From: Achromobacter sp. MFA1 R4
GTDB taxonomy: Bacteria; Pseudomonadota; Gammaproteobacteria; Burkholderiales; Burkholderiaceae_B
Length of the DNA stretch: 64,000 nucleotides
Direction: 5' to 3'
Assembly (NCBI RefSeq): GCF_900156745.1
Contig: NZ_LT707065.1
Coordinates: forward strand, 2,604,001 to 2,668,000
Shown: positions 38,739-46,968 of the stretch, piece after piece
Numbering within the stretch: position 1 is the stretch's first letter
How the letters are laid out: every line of letters begins with the position of its first letter
Notes under the pieces: model-generated
Told to the model about the DNA's origin: nothing
The model's database searches: none
Seen by the model: only the letters and a program-made list of their open reading frames with translations
Translations under genes and position numbers: made by a program

Positions 38739-38903
38739 ATGCGTACTTGGATGTGTCTGATTTGTGGCTGGGTCTATGACGAAGAGGCCGGCCTGCCCGA
38801 CGAGGGCATTGCGCCCGGCACCCGCTGGGAAGACGTGCCGCCCAATTGGGTCTGTCCCGAATGCGGCGCCCGCAAAGAGGACTTTGAGCTGATGGAAATC
38901 TGA
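38739..38903 (+). CDS. Rubredoxin
   Basis: 54 residues. The four iron ligands are Cys6, Cys9, Cys39 and Cys42 in CLICG and CPECG, with WVYDEEAG and the buried aromatic residues expected in rubredoxin. It is a small cytoplasmic electron carrier. The gene is divergent from thiD and 146 nt upstream of yqgE, a common arrangement in Burkholderiales. AGAGA precedes the ATG. Confidence 0.94.
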   Translation: MRTWMCLICGWVYDEEAGLPDEGIAPGTRWEDVPPNWVCPECGARKEDFELMEI

Positions 38904-39049
38904 AGCCGTTCCGCCGACATATTCCGCCAGGGCCCGTAAGATGGGTCATGCCCCATCCCTCGTAACCGTCGGAGTGCCGCCCGGCCTGCCGGGTCGCGCG
39001 CGAGCGATCGCTCCAACGGTTCATCCAGACTACCCATGAAGGGGTTGCC

Positions 39050-39637
39050 ATGACGGAAAAGCACCACGAAGACGCCACGACGCAGGCGGCCAATTTCGCC
39101 AATCAGTTCCTGATCGCCATGCCGGGCATGGTGGAAGGAAGCCTGGCTGGCTCCGTCATCTACGTGTGCGAACACACCGAACGCGGCGCGCTGGGCCTGG
39201 TCATCAACCGGCCCACCGACCTGACCCTGGGCACGCTGTTCGAGCGTATCGACCTGACGCTGGAAATCGGACCGGTGAAGGACACGTTCGTCTTTTTCGG
39301 CGGACCGGTCCAGACGGATCGCGGGTTCGTGCTGCACGCGCCCGCCGGCGACTACAGCTCCAGCATCAAGCTGGGCGACATGGCGCTGACCACCTCGCGC
39401 GATGTGCTGCAGGCCGTGGCCGACGGCAACGGTCCTGCGCGCATGCTGGTCACGCTGGGTTATGCCGGCTGGGGCGCGGGCCAGCTCGAAAGCGAGATGG
39501 GCCAGAACGCCTGGTTGAGCGTGGGCGCGGACGCCCACATCATCTTCGAGGTGCCGCCCGAGGAACGCTATCCCGCCGCGCTCAAGCTGCTGGGCATCGA
39601 TCCCGTCATGCTGGCCGGCGACGCGGGCCATGCCTGA
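39050..39637 (+). CDS. YqgE/AlgH family protein (DUF179)
   Basis: 195 residues of DUF179: ANQFLIAMPGMVEGSLAGSVIYVCEHTERGALGLVINRP (split across residues about 16-56), FFGGPVQTDRGFVLH and LGYAGWGAGQLESEM. The molecular role is unclear; homologues are conserved beside ruvX. The gene overlaps ruvX by 8 nt, so the two are co-translated. Confidence 0.93.
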   Translation: MTEKHHEDATTQAANFANQFLIAMPGMVEGSLAGSVIYVCEHTERGALGLVINRPTDLTLGTLFERIDLTLEIGPVKDTFVFFGGPVQTDRGFVLHAPAGDYSSSIKLGDMALTTSRDVLQAVADGNGPARMLVTLGYAGWGAGQLESEMGQNAWLSVGADAHIIFEVPPEERYPAALKLLGIDPVMLAGDAGHA

Positions 39638-40031
39638 AGAAACGCTGCTGGCCTTCGACTTCGGCGAGAAGAAGATCGGCATTGCCATCGGCAACACGCT
39701 GACGCGCCAGGCGCGCCCGCTCGAAATCATTTTCAGCGAGGTCCGCGATGCCCGCTTCGGCCGCATCGCGGCGCTGCTGCAGGAGTGGCAGCCGCATCGC
39801 GTCGTGGTCGGACTGGCGCTGGACGCCGAGGGCGGCGAGCAGCCCGCCACGGCCCGCTGCCGGCGGTTTGCCAACCAGCTTCATGGCCGCTTCGGCGTTG
39901 CCGTCGAACTCGTGGACGAACGCGGCTCCAGCATGGAGGCGCAACGCCTGCTGGGCACGCACGCCGCCGACGATGCGATGGCCGCGGCGGTTATCCTGCA
40001 ACGCTATCTGGATGCCTTGCCCGCGGCGTGA
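39630..40031 (+). CDS. ruvX: Putative pre-16S rRNA nuclease / Holliday junction resolvase-like YqgF
   Basis: 133 residues with the RNase H-like fold of YqgF/RuvX: LAFDFGEKKIGIAIG at the start (catalytic Asp), VVGLALDAEGGEQPATARCRRFANQL in the middle and LVDERGSSMEAQR with the later acidic HAADDAMAAAVILQ. It trims the 5' end of 16S rRNA in E. coli. Located 21 nt before the pyrB-like gene. Confidence 0.94.
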   Translation: MPEETLLAFDFGEKKIGIAIGNTLTRQARPLEIIFSEVRDARFGRIAALLQEWQPHRVVVGLALDAEGGEQPATARCRRFANQLHGRFGVAVELVDERGSSMEAQRLLGTHAADDAMAAAVILQRYLDALPAA

Positions 40032-40052
40032 TGGCCGCGGCCTGTCCTGCCC

Positions 40053-40973
40053 ATGCTCAATCCGCAACTTGATCGCCGCGGCGAACTCACGCATCTGCTG
40101 ACCACCGAGGGCCTGCCGCGCCGTCACGTCGAACGGCTGCTGGAGATGGCGCGCGCGCAGGCGTGCGCCGCCGATGCGACGCCGCATGCGGCGTCGGGCA
40201 TGCCGGTGTTCCTGTGCCTGCCCGACGCGCACGCCGCCGACCGCGACGCCTACGCCGCCGCCGCGGCCAGCCTGTCTATGCTGCCGGTGCCGCTGCAGGC
40301 AGGCGCCGACGAGGCGCTCGCCGAAACAGTCGGCGCGCTCGCCCCGGGCGTGCTGGTGCTGCGCCACGCCCAGAGCGGCGCGGCCCACTGCGCCGCCGCG
40401 CATGCCGCGACCGGCCTGCATGTGCTCAATGCGGGCGACGGCCGGCACGCCGATCCTGTGCCTGCGCTGGCGCTGGTGCAGGCCATCCTCGACGCCAAGC
40501 CCGACCTCACCCGCCTCGTCGTGACCCTGTTGGGCGACATCCGCCATTCGCGCCTGGCGCGGTCCGCCATCCATCTGCTGACCACGCTGGGCGTGCCCGA
40601 AGTGCGCGTTGCGGCGCCGCGCACGCTGCTGCCCGAGGGCCTGCCTCAACTGGGTGTGCGCGCGTGCGCGACCCTGCAGGAGAGCCTGCGCGACGCGGAT
40701 GTGGTCATCGCGCTGCCGCTGAACGTTGAAGACATCAGCGGCGCGCAACTGCCATCCGCCCGCGAGTACGCCTGCACCCACGGACTGACGCCGGCTGCGC
40801 TGGCGCTCGCCAAGCCTGACGTCATGGTGTTGCCCGCCGGCCGGCTGGCGCCCGGCGTGGAAGTGGACGGCGACATCGCGGCCGGGCTGGAGCCTGCCGA
40901 GGCCCGTCTCGCGGCGCTGGCGCAGCCGCTGCGCGCCGCCGTCCTGCGCGTGCTCGCCGGAGACCTGACATGA
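40053..40973 (+). CDS. Aspartate carbamoyltransferase-like protein, catalytic residues lost
   Basis: 306 residues aligning end to end with class A PyrB (LNPQLDRRGELTHLLTTEGLP, VLRHAQSGAAH, LNAGDGRHA, GDIRHSRLARS, TLGVPEVRVAAP, LPSAREYACTHGLTP). Yet the carbamoyl phosphate loop FFENSTRTR reads VFLCLPDAHAADR, the loop with the catalytic Lys reads LQAGADEALAET, HPTQ reads DPVP (residues 134-137), the aspartate-binding Arg region LRLQNER reads LPLNVED and HPGP reads LPAG. Ser, Thr, Arg, Lys, His and Gln of the site are thus replaced, although the frame is open and coding-like. I expect no ATCase activity. It overlaps the pyrC-like gene by ATGA. Related operons usually have pyrR before pyrB; here it is missing. 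Confidence 0.85.
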   Translation: MLNPQLDRRGELTHLLTTEGLPRRHVERLLEMARAQACAADATPHAASGMPVFLCLPDAHAADRDAYAAAAASLSMLPVPLQAGADEALAETVGALAPGVLVLRHAQSGAAHCAAAHAATGLHVLNAGDGRHADPVPALALVQAILDAKPDLTRLVVTLLGDIRHSRLARSAIHLLTTLGVPEVRVAAPRTLLPEGLPQLGVRACATLQESLRDADVVIALPLNVEDISGAQLPSAREYACTHGLTPAALALAKPDVMVLPAGRLAPGVEVDGDIAAGLEPAEARLAALAQPLRAAVLRVLAGDLT

Positions 40974-42313
40974 GGCTGCACATCGCCAACGGCCGCCTGA
41001 TCGATCCCGCGAACGGCGTGGATGGCCAGCACGATCTCTACCTCGCGCAAGGCCGCGTCGTCGCGGTGGGCGCGGCGCCCGACGGATTCCAGGCCGACCG
41101 CCGCATCGACGCCAGCGGCCTGGCGGTGCTGCCGGGCCTGATCGACCTGTCGGCGCGCGTCGCGCAAGCGGGGCATGCGGGGCATGCCGGCCAGATGGGC
41201 CAGATGGGCCATACGGGCCATACAGGCCAGGCGGGCTTCGCGCCCGCCGAGTTGCGCGCGGCGTTGGCCGGCGGCGTGACGCGGCTGGTGCTGCCGCCCG
41301 ACGCCGAAGGCCCGCCCGACGAGCCCGGCAAGGTCGAGGCGCTGATGCGCCATGCCCAGCCCGGGCAATGCGCGATCCATCCGCTGGGGGCCATGACCGT
41401 GGGGCTGGCCGGCGAGACGCTGACGGAAATGGCGCTGCTGGCGCAGGCGGGCTGCATCGCCTTCTCGCAGGGCGAATCCGGCGTTGCCGATACGCGGGTG
41501 CTGTGGGGCGCGACGCACTATGCCAGCGGCCTGGGCCAGGCGCTGTGGCTGCGTGCGCAGGACCCCTGGCTGGCACGCGAGACCGTGGCGGCCAGCGGTC
41601 CCTACGCCGCGCGCCTGGGCCTCGAAGGCCTGCCCGCGCAGGCGGAGACCGTGGCGCTGCACACGATCTTCGAATTGCAGCGCGCGACGGGCGCGCGCGT
41701 GCATCTGGCGCGCCTGTCCACGGCGGCGGGGCTGGATCTGCTGCGCGCGGCCCGGCGCGAGGGCCTGCCGGTCACGGCCGACGTGTCCGCCAACAGCCTG
41801 CACCTGACCGACGTGGACATCGGCTTTTTCGACACGAATCATCGCCTGAATCCGCCGCTGCGCGGCCAGCGCGACCGCGACGCGATCCAGGCTGCCCTGG
41901 CCGACGGCGTGGTAGATGCCCTGTGTTCGGACCATACGCCGGTCGACGCGCGCGGCAAGGCCGCGCCGTTCGCGTCCGCCACGCCCGGCGCGACCGGACT
42001 GGAGCTGTTGCTGTCGCTGGCCCTGAAGTGGGCGCGCGACAGCCGCCGGCCCATCGGCGAAGCCCTTGCGCGCGTGACCTCGGGCCCGGCCGCCGTGCTG
42101 GCCGCCGTCGCGCCGCGCATCGGGCCTTGCGGCCACCTGGGCGTGGGGGCGCCGGCGGATCTGTGCCTGGCGGACCTGGACGCCGAATGGATGGTCATGC
42201 CCGGCGCGTTGCAGAGCCGCGGCGTCCATACACCTTTCGCAGGTATGATGCTGCCCGGCCGGGTACGCGCCACCGTGGTCGGTGGCGAGCCGGCCTGGGA
42301 GACTCCAGTTTGA
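40970..42313 (+). CDS. Dihydroorotase-like protein, metal ligands lost (PyrC'/PyrX type)
   Basis: 447 residues of the type I dihydroorotase fold (IANGRLIDPANGVDG, LAVLPGLIDL, CSDHTPVDARGKAAPFASATPGATGLELLLSLAL near residues 320-350). The HxH metal site after PGLIDL reads S61-A-R63, and the later His and Asp ligand positions read FSQGESG, LRAQDP and LARLST; only the Asp of SDHTP remains. In Pseudomonas a similar inactive PyrC' is a scaffold of ATCase. Here its partner is also inactive, so the role is unclear. Residues 68-88 are a Gly-His/Gln tripeptide repeat. Start overlaps the pyrB-like stop; end overlaps plsC (TTGA). Confidence 0.87.
   Translation: MRLHIANGRLIDPANGVDGQHDLYLAQGRVVAVGAAPDGFQADRRIDASGLAVLPGLIDLSARVAQAGHAGHAGQMGQMGHTGHTGQAGFAPAELRAALAGGVTRLVLPPDAEGPPDEPGKVEALMRHAQPGQCAIHPLGAMTVGLAGETLTEMALLAQAGCIAFSQGESGVADTRVLWGATHYASGLGQALWLRAQDPWLARETVAASGPYAARLGLEGLPAQAETVALHTIFELQRATGARVHLARLSTAAGLDLLRAARREGLPVTADVSANSLHLTDVDIGFFDTNHRLNPPLRGQRDRDAIQAALADGVVDALCSDHTPVDARGKAAPFASATPGATGLELLLSLALKWARDSRRPIGEALARVTSGPAAVLAAVAPRIGPCGHLGVGAPADLCLADLDAEWMVMPGALQSRGVHTPFAGMMLPGRVRATVVGGEPAWETPV
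41171..41233 (+). repeat. 9-nt tandem repeat encoding Gly-His/Gln-X tripeptides
   Basis: Seven units of nine nucleotides in frame within the dihydroorotase-like gene, reading GHA twice, GQM twice, GHT twice and GQA once. It lies just after the site where an active dihydroorotase has its HxH metal motif. Unit pairs are near-identical in DNA (ggccagatg twice, ggccatacn twice), so recent slippage is likely. Confidence 0.9.
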
Positions 42314-43050
42314 AGCTGCTGCGCTTTGTCCTACGGCTGAGCCTTGTCCTGCCCCTGATCGTGTTCGGCCTGCTCTGCGTGGGCCTGGCCTATCCCCTGA
42401 TGCGCCCCGCGGCCCGCGCGCGGCTGAACCGCCGCTGGTCGCGCTGGCTGATGGCGGCCTGTGGACTGAAGGTCTACTTCAAGGGCGAGCCGCGCCTGGA
42501 AGGCCCAGTGCTGCTGGTGGCGAACCACGTGTCGTGGATCGACATCTTCGTGCTCAACTCGGCCCGTGCAACGTCGTTCGTGGCCAAGAGCGAAATCCGC
42601 GCCTGGCCCGTGATCGGGTGGCTGGTCGCCGGCGCGGGCACGCTGTTCATCGAACGCGGCCAACGCCACGCCGTGCATGCGATGGGCGAATCGATGCAGG
42701 TCCGCTTCAAGCAGGGCGACGCCGTCGGCCTGTTCCCGGAGGGCACGACGAGCGAAGGCTTCGATCTGCTGCCCTTTCACGCCAGCCTGTTCGAGCCCGC
42801 GCGCTCGGCGGCCGTGGAAATCCAGCCCGTCGCGCTGCGATTCCTGCAGCACGGCAAGCGCAGCGGCTACGCGGCATTCGTCGGCGAGGAGTCGCTGGTG
42901 GCCAATCTCTGGCGCGTGCTGGGCGTGACGGGGCTGGCCGTTGAAGTCGTATTCCTGCCGCCGCTGGCGGCGCGTCATCCCGATGGCAGCCTGCCGACGC
43001 GGCTTGAGCTGTCGCACCAGGCCCGGGACGCGATTCTGAGCGTGCTCTGA
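42310..43050 (+). CDS. plsC: 1-Acyl-sn-glycerol-3-phosphate acyltransferase
   Basis: 246 residues: one N-terminal membrane helix (about 4-27), then the acyltransferase motifs NHVSWID (H-x4-D, about residue 73), FIERG, FPEGTTSEG and VQPVAL-like VEIQPVALRF. It acylates lysophosphatidate to phosphatidate at the inner membrane. The proposed start is TTG at 42310, which overlaps the upstream stop as TTGA and has GGGAG about 7 nt upstream; the first ATG is 30 codons later and would remove the membrane helix. Confidence 0.9.
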   Translation: MKLLRFVLRLSLVLPLIVFGLLCVGLAYPLMRPAARARLNRRWSRWLMAACGLKVYFKGEPRLEGPVLLVANHVSWIDIFVLNSARATSFVAKSEIRAWPVIGWLVAGAGTLFIERGQRHAVHAMGESMQVRFKQGDAVGLFPEGTTSEGFDLLPFHASLFEPARSAAVEIQPVALRFLQHGKRSGYAAFVGEESLVANLWRVLGVTGLAVEVVFLPPLAARHPDGSLPTRLELSHQARDAILSVL

Positions 43051-43064
43051 GTCTTCGGCCCGGA

Positions 43065-43958
43065 CTACCGCCACCCCGCTGAAAATTCACAGCAGCTCTC
43101 GGCCAGTTCCGCCACGCTTTCGCAAAACGCCACATCGGCGTCGCGGCGGAACATCGCGCTGTAGACCGATTGGGGCGGCGCGACGCTGGTCCGCGCAATC
43201 ACCAGTTGCCTGGCGGCGACCATGTCGGCGAAGTAGTCGCGCGGCAGGCAACTGACGCCGAAGCCGGCGGCCGTCAGGCCCGCCATGGCGATCAGGCTGT
43301 TGATGGTGAAGATGTTGCTGGCGGCCGTGTGGGGCCGCAGCCAGCCGTCGTAGATCATGTTCAGTCCGGACTCGCGGCTCTGGCGCAAGAGCGGCAGCCG
43401 GGCGATGTCGGCGGGCGTGTAGATGCGGCTGGCGTCGATCAGGTCGGGGCTGCCCATCCACGCGAATTCCAGGCGCTGCAGCGCCACGACCTGCAGGTTC
43501 GGTTCGGCGAATTCCCCATGCAGGAAAGCCATGTCCAATTGTCCCGCCTGCAACCGCTTGAGCAGGTCGGCGCCCAGGTCGATGTGCGGTTCCAGCGTGA
43601 TGCGCGGATAGTGGGCGCGCAGCAGGCGGATCAGGGCGGGCAGCCAGGTCATCGCCGTGATTTCGGTGATGCCGAAACGGAAGGTGCCCGTCAGCGTGTG
43701 CTGCCCCTTCAGCCGCGCAAGCAGGCGGTCCCGGTGACCCAGCATCTGTTCGGCCAGCGCATAGATTTCGTGGCCGCGCGCCGTGAGCTCGGCACGGTGT
43801 CCGGATCGGTCGAAAAGCGCGATATCGAAGTCGGCTTCCAGCTCCTGGATGCGCTTGGTGATCGCCGATTGCGTGGTGTGCAGCTTTTGCGCCGAGGCCG
43901 AAAACGTGCCCAGCCGCACCGTCCAGTACAAGGCCTCGATTTGCTTGAAAGTCAGCAT
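43065..43958 (-). CDS. LysR family transcriptional regulator
   Basis: 297 residues. The N-terminal helix-turn-helix is FSASAQKLHTTQSAITKRIQELEADF, followed by an effector domain beginning near GTFRFGITEITAMTWLPALIRLL. It diverges from the aldolase-like/aminotransferase/ABC importer cluster and most likely controls it, with 44014-44026 and 46090-46102 as candidate sites. The effector is unknown; the cluster suggests an amino acid or a 2-oxo acid. Confidence 0.93.
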   Translation of the reverse strand: MLTFKQIEALYWTVRLGTFSASAQKLHTTQSAITKRIQELEADFDIALFDRSGHRAELTARGHEIYALAEQMLGHRDRLLARLKGQHTLTGTFRFGITEITAMTWLPALIRLLRAHYPRITLEPHIDLGADLLKRLQAGQLDMAFLHGEFAEPNLQVVALQRLEFAWMGSPDLIDASRIYTPADIARLPLLRQSRESGLNMIYDGWLRPHTAASNIFTINSLIAMAGLTAAGFGVSCLPRDYFADMVAARQLVIARTSVAPPQSVYSAMFRRDADVAFCESVAELAESCCEFSAGWR

Positions 43959-44003
43959 GCGCAGGCGCCGCAGGAGGGGTTGTTCATTCCGAAATTTCCA
44001 TTA

Positions 44004-44026
44004 AGGGGTAACCCCTATATTCCAAA
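44004..44026. promoter_or_regulatory. Candidate LysR site upstream of the aldolase-like gene
   Basis: AGGGGT-A-ACCCCT (44004-44016) is a perfect short dyad. It runs into CCTATATTCCAAA (44014-44026), a 13-mer repeated exactly at 46090-46102 just before the ABC binding protein gene. The location in the divergent gap is typical for a LysR-type autoregulatory site. Function is inferred. Confidence 0.5.
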
Positions 44027-44172
44027 AATAGATGAAGCTCGCTGAAATTTAATCCCTTTTTCGGAACCGCAAAAGCTCGCACCATTCGGTCTGACTCATT
44101 TCTGGCCGTCCGTACACTTGGCTTGGCACCCCGGGGAACGGCAGGCTTTCGACTCAGGACTCGCAGACCGTC

Positions 44173-44847
44173 ATGGCTTCCATTTCCACCGGCGCACGCA
44201 TATTGCCGGCATCCCCCGTCGCTCCCGCTTCCATCCTCGAAGCGCTTGCCGGCATCGTCACCCCGCATCTGAGCGACAACCTCGCGCGCCGCGAAGGCAT
44301 CACCGGCCTGCGCCGCTACAGCGGCGGCGGCAAGCTGGTGGGCACCGCGCTGACCGTCAAGACCCGGCCCGGCGACAACCTGCTGATCTACAAGGCCATG
44401 ATGCAGATCGAGCCGGGCCACGTCCTGGTGATCGACGCGGGCGGCGACCTGTCCAACGCCGTGCTCGGCGAAATCATGAAGCGCTACCTGCAGATCCACG
44501 GCTGCGCAGGCGTCGTCGTCGACGGCGCCATCCGCGATGTCGCGGCCTTCGAGGCCGACAGCTTCCCGTGCTATGCGCGCGGCCACATCCATCGCGGTCC
44601 CTACAAGGACGGCCCGGGCGAGGTCAATGTGCCGGTTTCGATCGGCGGGCAGGTGATCCAGCCCGGCGACATCCTGGTGGGCGACGAGGACGGGCTGGTG
44701 AGCTTTGCGCCGTCGGACGCCGAGGCGCTGATCGCCGCGGCGCGCGCCCATGCCGACAAGGAAGCGCGCATCATGGCCGAAATCGCCACCGGCGCGAAGA
44801 CGCAGAGCTGGATGCAGGCCGCCTTTGCCGCGAAGGGGCTGGCATGA
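44173..44847 (+). CDS. RraA/HMG-aldolase family protein
   Basis: 224 residues of the RraA-like swivelling fold. The metal and substrate motif of class II 4-hydroxy-4-methyl-2-oxoglutarate aldolases, [D/E]-x20-R-D, is present as Glu100 and Arg121-Asp122 (GVVVDGAIRD). Such enzymes split 4-hydroxy-4-methyl- or 4-carboxy-4-hydroxy-2-oxo acids to pyruvate plus pyruvate or oxaloacetate. RraA proteins proper inhibit RNase E, but the aminotransferase and ABC importer beside it favour the aldolase. The stop overlaps the aminotransferase start by ATGA. Confidence 0.86.
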   Translation: MASISTGARILPASPVAPASILEALAGIVTPHLSDNLARREGITGLRRYSGGGKLVGTALTVKTRPGDNLLIYKAMMQIEPGHVLVIDAGGDLSNAVLGEIMKRYLQIHGCAGVVVDGAIRDVAAFEADSFPCYARGHIHRGPYKDGPGEVNVPVSIGGQVIQPGDILVGDEDGLVSFAPSDAEALIAAARAHADKEARIMAEIATGAKTQSWMQAAFAAKGLA

Positions 44848-46061
44848 ACGCCGCCGCAAGCGAATTCCTGGCCGAACGGGCCCGCGCCATCAAACCGTCG
44901 CCCAGCATGATGGCCAAGAGCCGGGTGGACCAGTTGCGCGCGCAGGGCCGCGACATCATCGACTTCACGGTGGGCGAACCGGATCTGCCCACGCCCGGCC
45001 ATATCGTCCAGGCCGGCATCGACGCGCTCAACAGCGGCGATATCCGCTACACCTCGTCCGTCGGCGCCCGGCCCTTGCTGGAGGCCGTGCGTGCCAAGTT
45101 CCAGCACGAAAACGGCCTGGCGTACGGGCTGGATGAACTCATCGTCGGCGTGGGCGCCAAGCAGCTGATCTTCACGGCGCTGGCCGCCACGGTGCAGGCG
45201 GGCGACGAAGTCATCATTCCCGCGCCGTACTGGGTGTCCTATCCCGACATGGTGCTGGTCAACGACGGCACGCCGGTGGTGGTGGCCTGCCCGGAATCCG
45301 ACGGGTTCAAGCTGACGCCGGCCGCGCTGGAACGCGCCATCACCCCGCGCACGAAGTGGGTGCTGTTGAACACGCCAAGCAACCCCACCGGCGCGATGTA
45401 CGACGCGGACGAACTGCGCGCGCTGGCGCAGGTGCTGGCGCGGCATCCGCAGGTCTGGCTCATGACCGACGAGATCTATGAACACCTGGCCTACGGCGGG
45501 GCGCGCCATATGTCGCCCGCCGCCGTGTCGCCCGAGCTGGCCGCGCGCACGCTGACGATCAACGGCGTGTCCAAGGCGTATGCAATGACCGGCTGGCGCC
45601 TTGGCTACGCGGGCGGCCCCAAGCCTCTCATCAAGGCGATGGCCACGCTGATCTCGCAAAGCACGAGCTGCGTCAGCGCGATCAGCCAGTCGGCCGCGCG
45701 CGTCGCGTTGTCGGCCGACCAGCAATGCGTGCATGACGCGGCTGCCCTGTTCCATGAACGGCGCGACCGCATCGTGGCCCTGCTCAACGAGGTGCCCGGC
45801 ATCCGCTGCCCGGTTCCGCAAGGCGCGTTCTACGTCTACCCGTCGGTCGAGGGCCTGCTCGGCCGGCGCACGCCGTCCGGCCGCACGCTGCAAAGCGACC
45901 TGGACGTGGTGATGTTCCTGCTGGACGAGGCGGGCGTGGCCGCGCTGGACGGCGCCGCCTATGGCTTGTCGCCGTACCTGCGGCTGAGCTTCGCGACCTC
46001 GATGGAGAACATCGAAGAGGGCTGCCGCCGCATTCGCCAGGCCTGCGCCGCGCTGACCTGA
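44844..46061 (+). CDS. Pyridoxal phosphate aminotransferase (class I, AspC-like)
   Basis: 405 residues, fold type I: DFTVGEPDLPTP, SSVGARPLLEAV, PAPYWVSYPDM, NTPSNPTGAMYD, TDEIYEHLAYGG and the PLP-Lys in NGVSKAYAMTGWRLGYAGG, then YLRLSFATS with the carboxylate-binding Arg. It would move an amino group from an imported amino acid to a 2-oxo acid. Coupled to the aldolase-like gene, it could supply that enzyme with a 4-substituted 2-oxoglutarate. General aspartate/aromatic transaminase is the alternative. Confidence 0.92.
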   Translation: MNAAASEFLAERARAIKPSPSMMAKSRVDQLRAQGRDIIDFTVGEPDLPTPGHIVQAGIDALNSGDIRYTSSVGARPLLEAVRAKFQHENGLAYGLDELIVGVGAKQLIFTALAATVQAGDEVIIPAPYWVSYPDMVLVNDGTPVVVACPESDGFKLTPAALERAITPRTKWVLLNTPSNPTGAMYDADELRALAQVLARHPQVWLMTDEIYEHLAYGGARHMSPAAVSPELAARTLTINGVSKAYAMTGWRLGYAGGPKPLIKAMATLISQSTSCVSAISQSAARVALSADQQCVHDAAALFHERRDRIVALLNEVPGIRCPVPQGAFYVYPSVEGLLGRRTPSGRTLQSDLDVVMFLLDEAGVAALDGAAYGLSPYLRLSFATSMENIEEGCRRIRQACAALT

Positions 46062-46089
46062 ACCCCCGATTTTTTCGGTAGTACCCAGA

Positions 46090-46102
46090 CCTATATTCCA
46101 AA
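46090..46102. promoter_or_regulatory. Candidate LysR site upstream of the ABC binding protein gene
   Basis: CCTATATTCCAAA, identical to 44014-44026. It lies in the 51-nt gap between the aminotransferase stop and the next ATG. It ends 10 nt before that start codon, so it may also overlap the ribosome binding site (AAAGGGAAA), and a repressing or translational effect is possible. Confidence 0.4.
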
Positions 46103-46112
46103 GGGAAATCGC

Positions 46113-46940
46113 ATGAAAACCGTTATCTCCTCCTTGGTGGCCGCCGTCGGCCTGGCCGCCACGCTCGCGCCCGCCGCCCACGCCGACACGCTGCAGGACA
46201 TCAAGGCGCGCGGCAAGTTCATCTGCGGCACCATGGGGACGGCCGAGCCGTTCAGCTTCCAGGATCCGAAGACCCGCGGCATCGTCGGCTATGAAGTCGA
46301 CGTGTGCCAGGCCCTGGCCGACAGCCTGGGTGTGCCGCTCGAACTCAAGCTGATCGCCGTCGAGGCCCGCATCCCCGAGCTGATCGCCGGCCGCGTGGAC
46401 GTGGTGGCCGCCAACCTGGGCTGGTCGCCGGAGCGCGCCAAGCAGATCGACTATTCGCACCAGCATTTCGTGAGCCTGCAGAAGGTGCTGTCGCGCGCAT
46501 CGGACAAGGACCTGAAGGCGCCGGCGGACCTGGCCGGCAAGCGGGTCAGCGCGGTGCGCGGCTCGTCGTCCGAGCAAGGCGCGCGCAAGCACATCCCCAA
46601 TGTCGAACCCGTCACGTTCAAGGATCCCAGCGGCGCCTTCCTGGCCCTGCAGCAGGGCAAGGTGAGCGGCTTCGTCGGGTCGGAGCTGATGCTGGTCAAG
46701 CTGCAGAACCAGGCCGCCTCCAGCGCGGTCCCGGTCAAGATCCTGGAGCCGGCGCTCTTCGTCGAGCCGTGGGGCGTGGGCGTGCGCAAGGGCGACACCG
46801 CCATGCTGAACCAGGTGAACAAGGTGCTGGACGGCATGGAGGCATCCGGCCAGGCCGCCAAGACCTTCGACAAGTGGTTCGGCGCGGGCACGCAGTTCAA
46901 CATCAAGCGCGACTTCCGCATCGAAGCCATCAAGGGTTGA
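46113..46940 (+). CDS. Polar amino acid ABC transporter substrate-binding protein
   Basis: 275 residues with a signal peptide (cleavage near AAHA-DT). The mature domain is the SBP_bac_3 fold: GKFICGTMGTAEPFSFQDP, VGYEVDVCQALADSLGV, LIAGRVDVVAANLGWSPERAKQIDYS. It delivers an amino acid to the following two permeases and ATPase. A preference for a glutamate-like compound is inferred from the neighbouring catabolic genes. Confidence 0.93.
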   Translation: MKTVISSLVAAVGLAATLAPAAHADTLQDIKARGKFICGTMGTAEPFSFQDPKTRGIVGYEVDVCQALADSLGVPLELKLIAVEARIPELIAGRVDVVAANLGWSPERAKQIDYSHQHFVSLQKVLSRASDKDLKAPADLAGKRVSAVRGSSSEQGARKHIPNVEPVTFKDPSGAFLALQQGKVSGFVGSELMLVKLQNQAASSAVPVKILEPALFVEPWGVGVRKGDTAMLNQVNKVLDGMEASGQAAKTFDKWFGAGTQFNIKRDFRIEAIKG

Positions 46941-46968
46941 CGCGCCGCGCGTGCTGGAGCCTGGTTCG

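Noticed and set aside
42400..43050. plsC starting at the first ATG
   Set aside because: This start would delete the N-terminal membrane helix; the TTG at 42310 overlaps the upstream stop and has a ribosome binding site.
44173..44847. Calling the protein RraA, regulator of RNase E
   Set aside because: The aldolase motif and coupling with an aminotransferase and importer make a metabolic aldolase role more likely; sequence alone does not separate the two fully.
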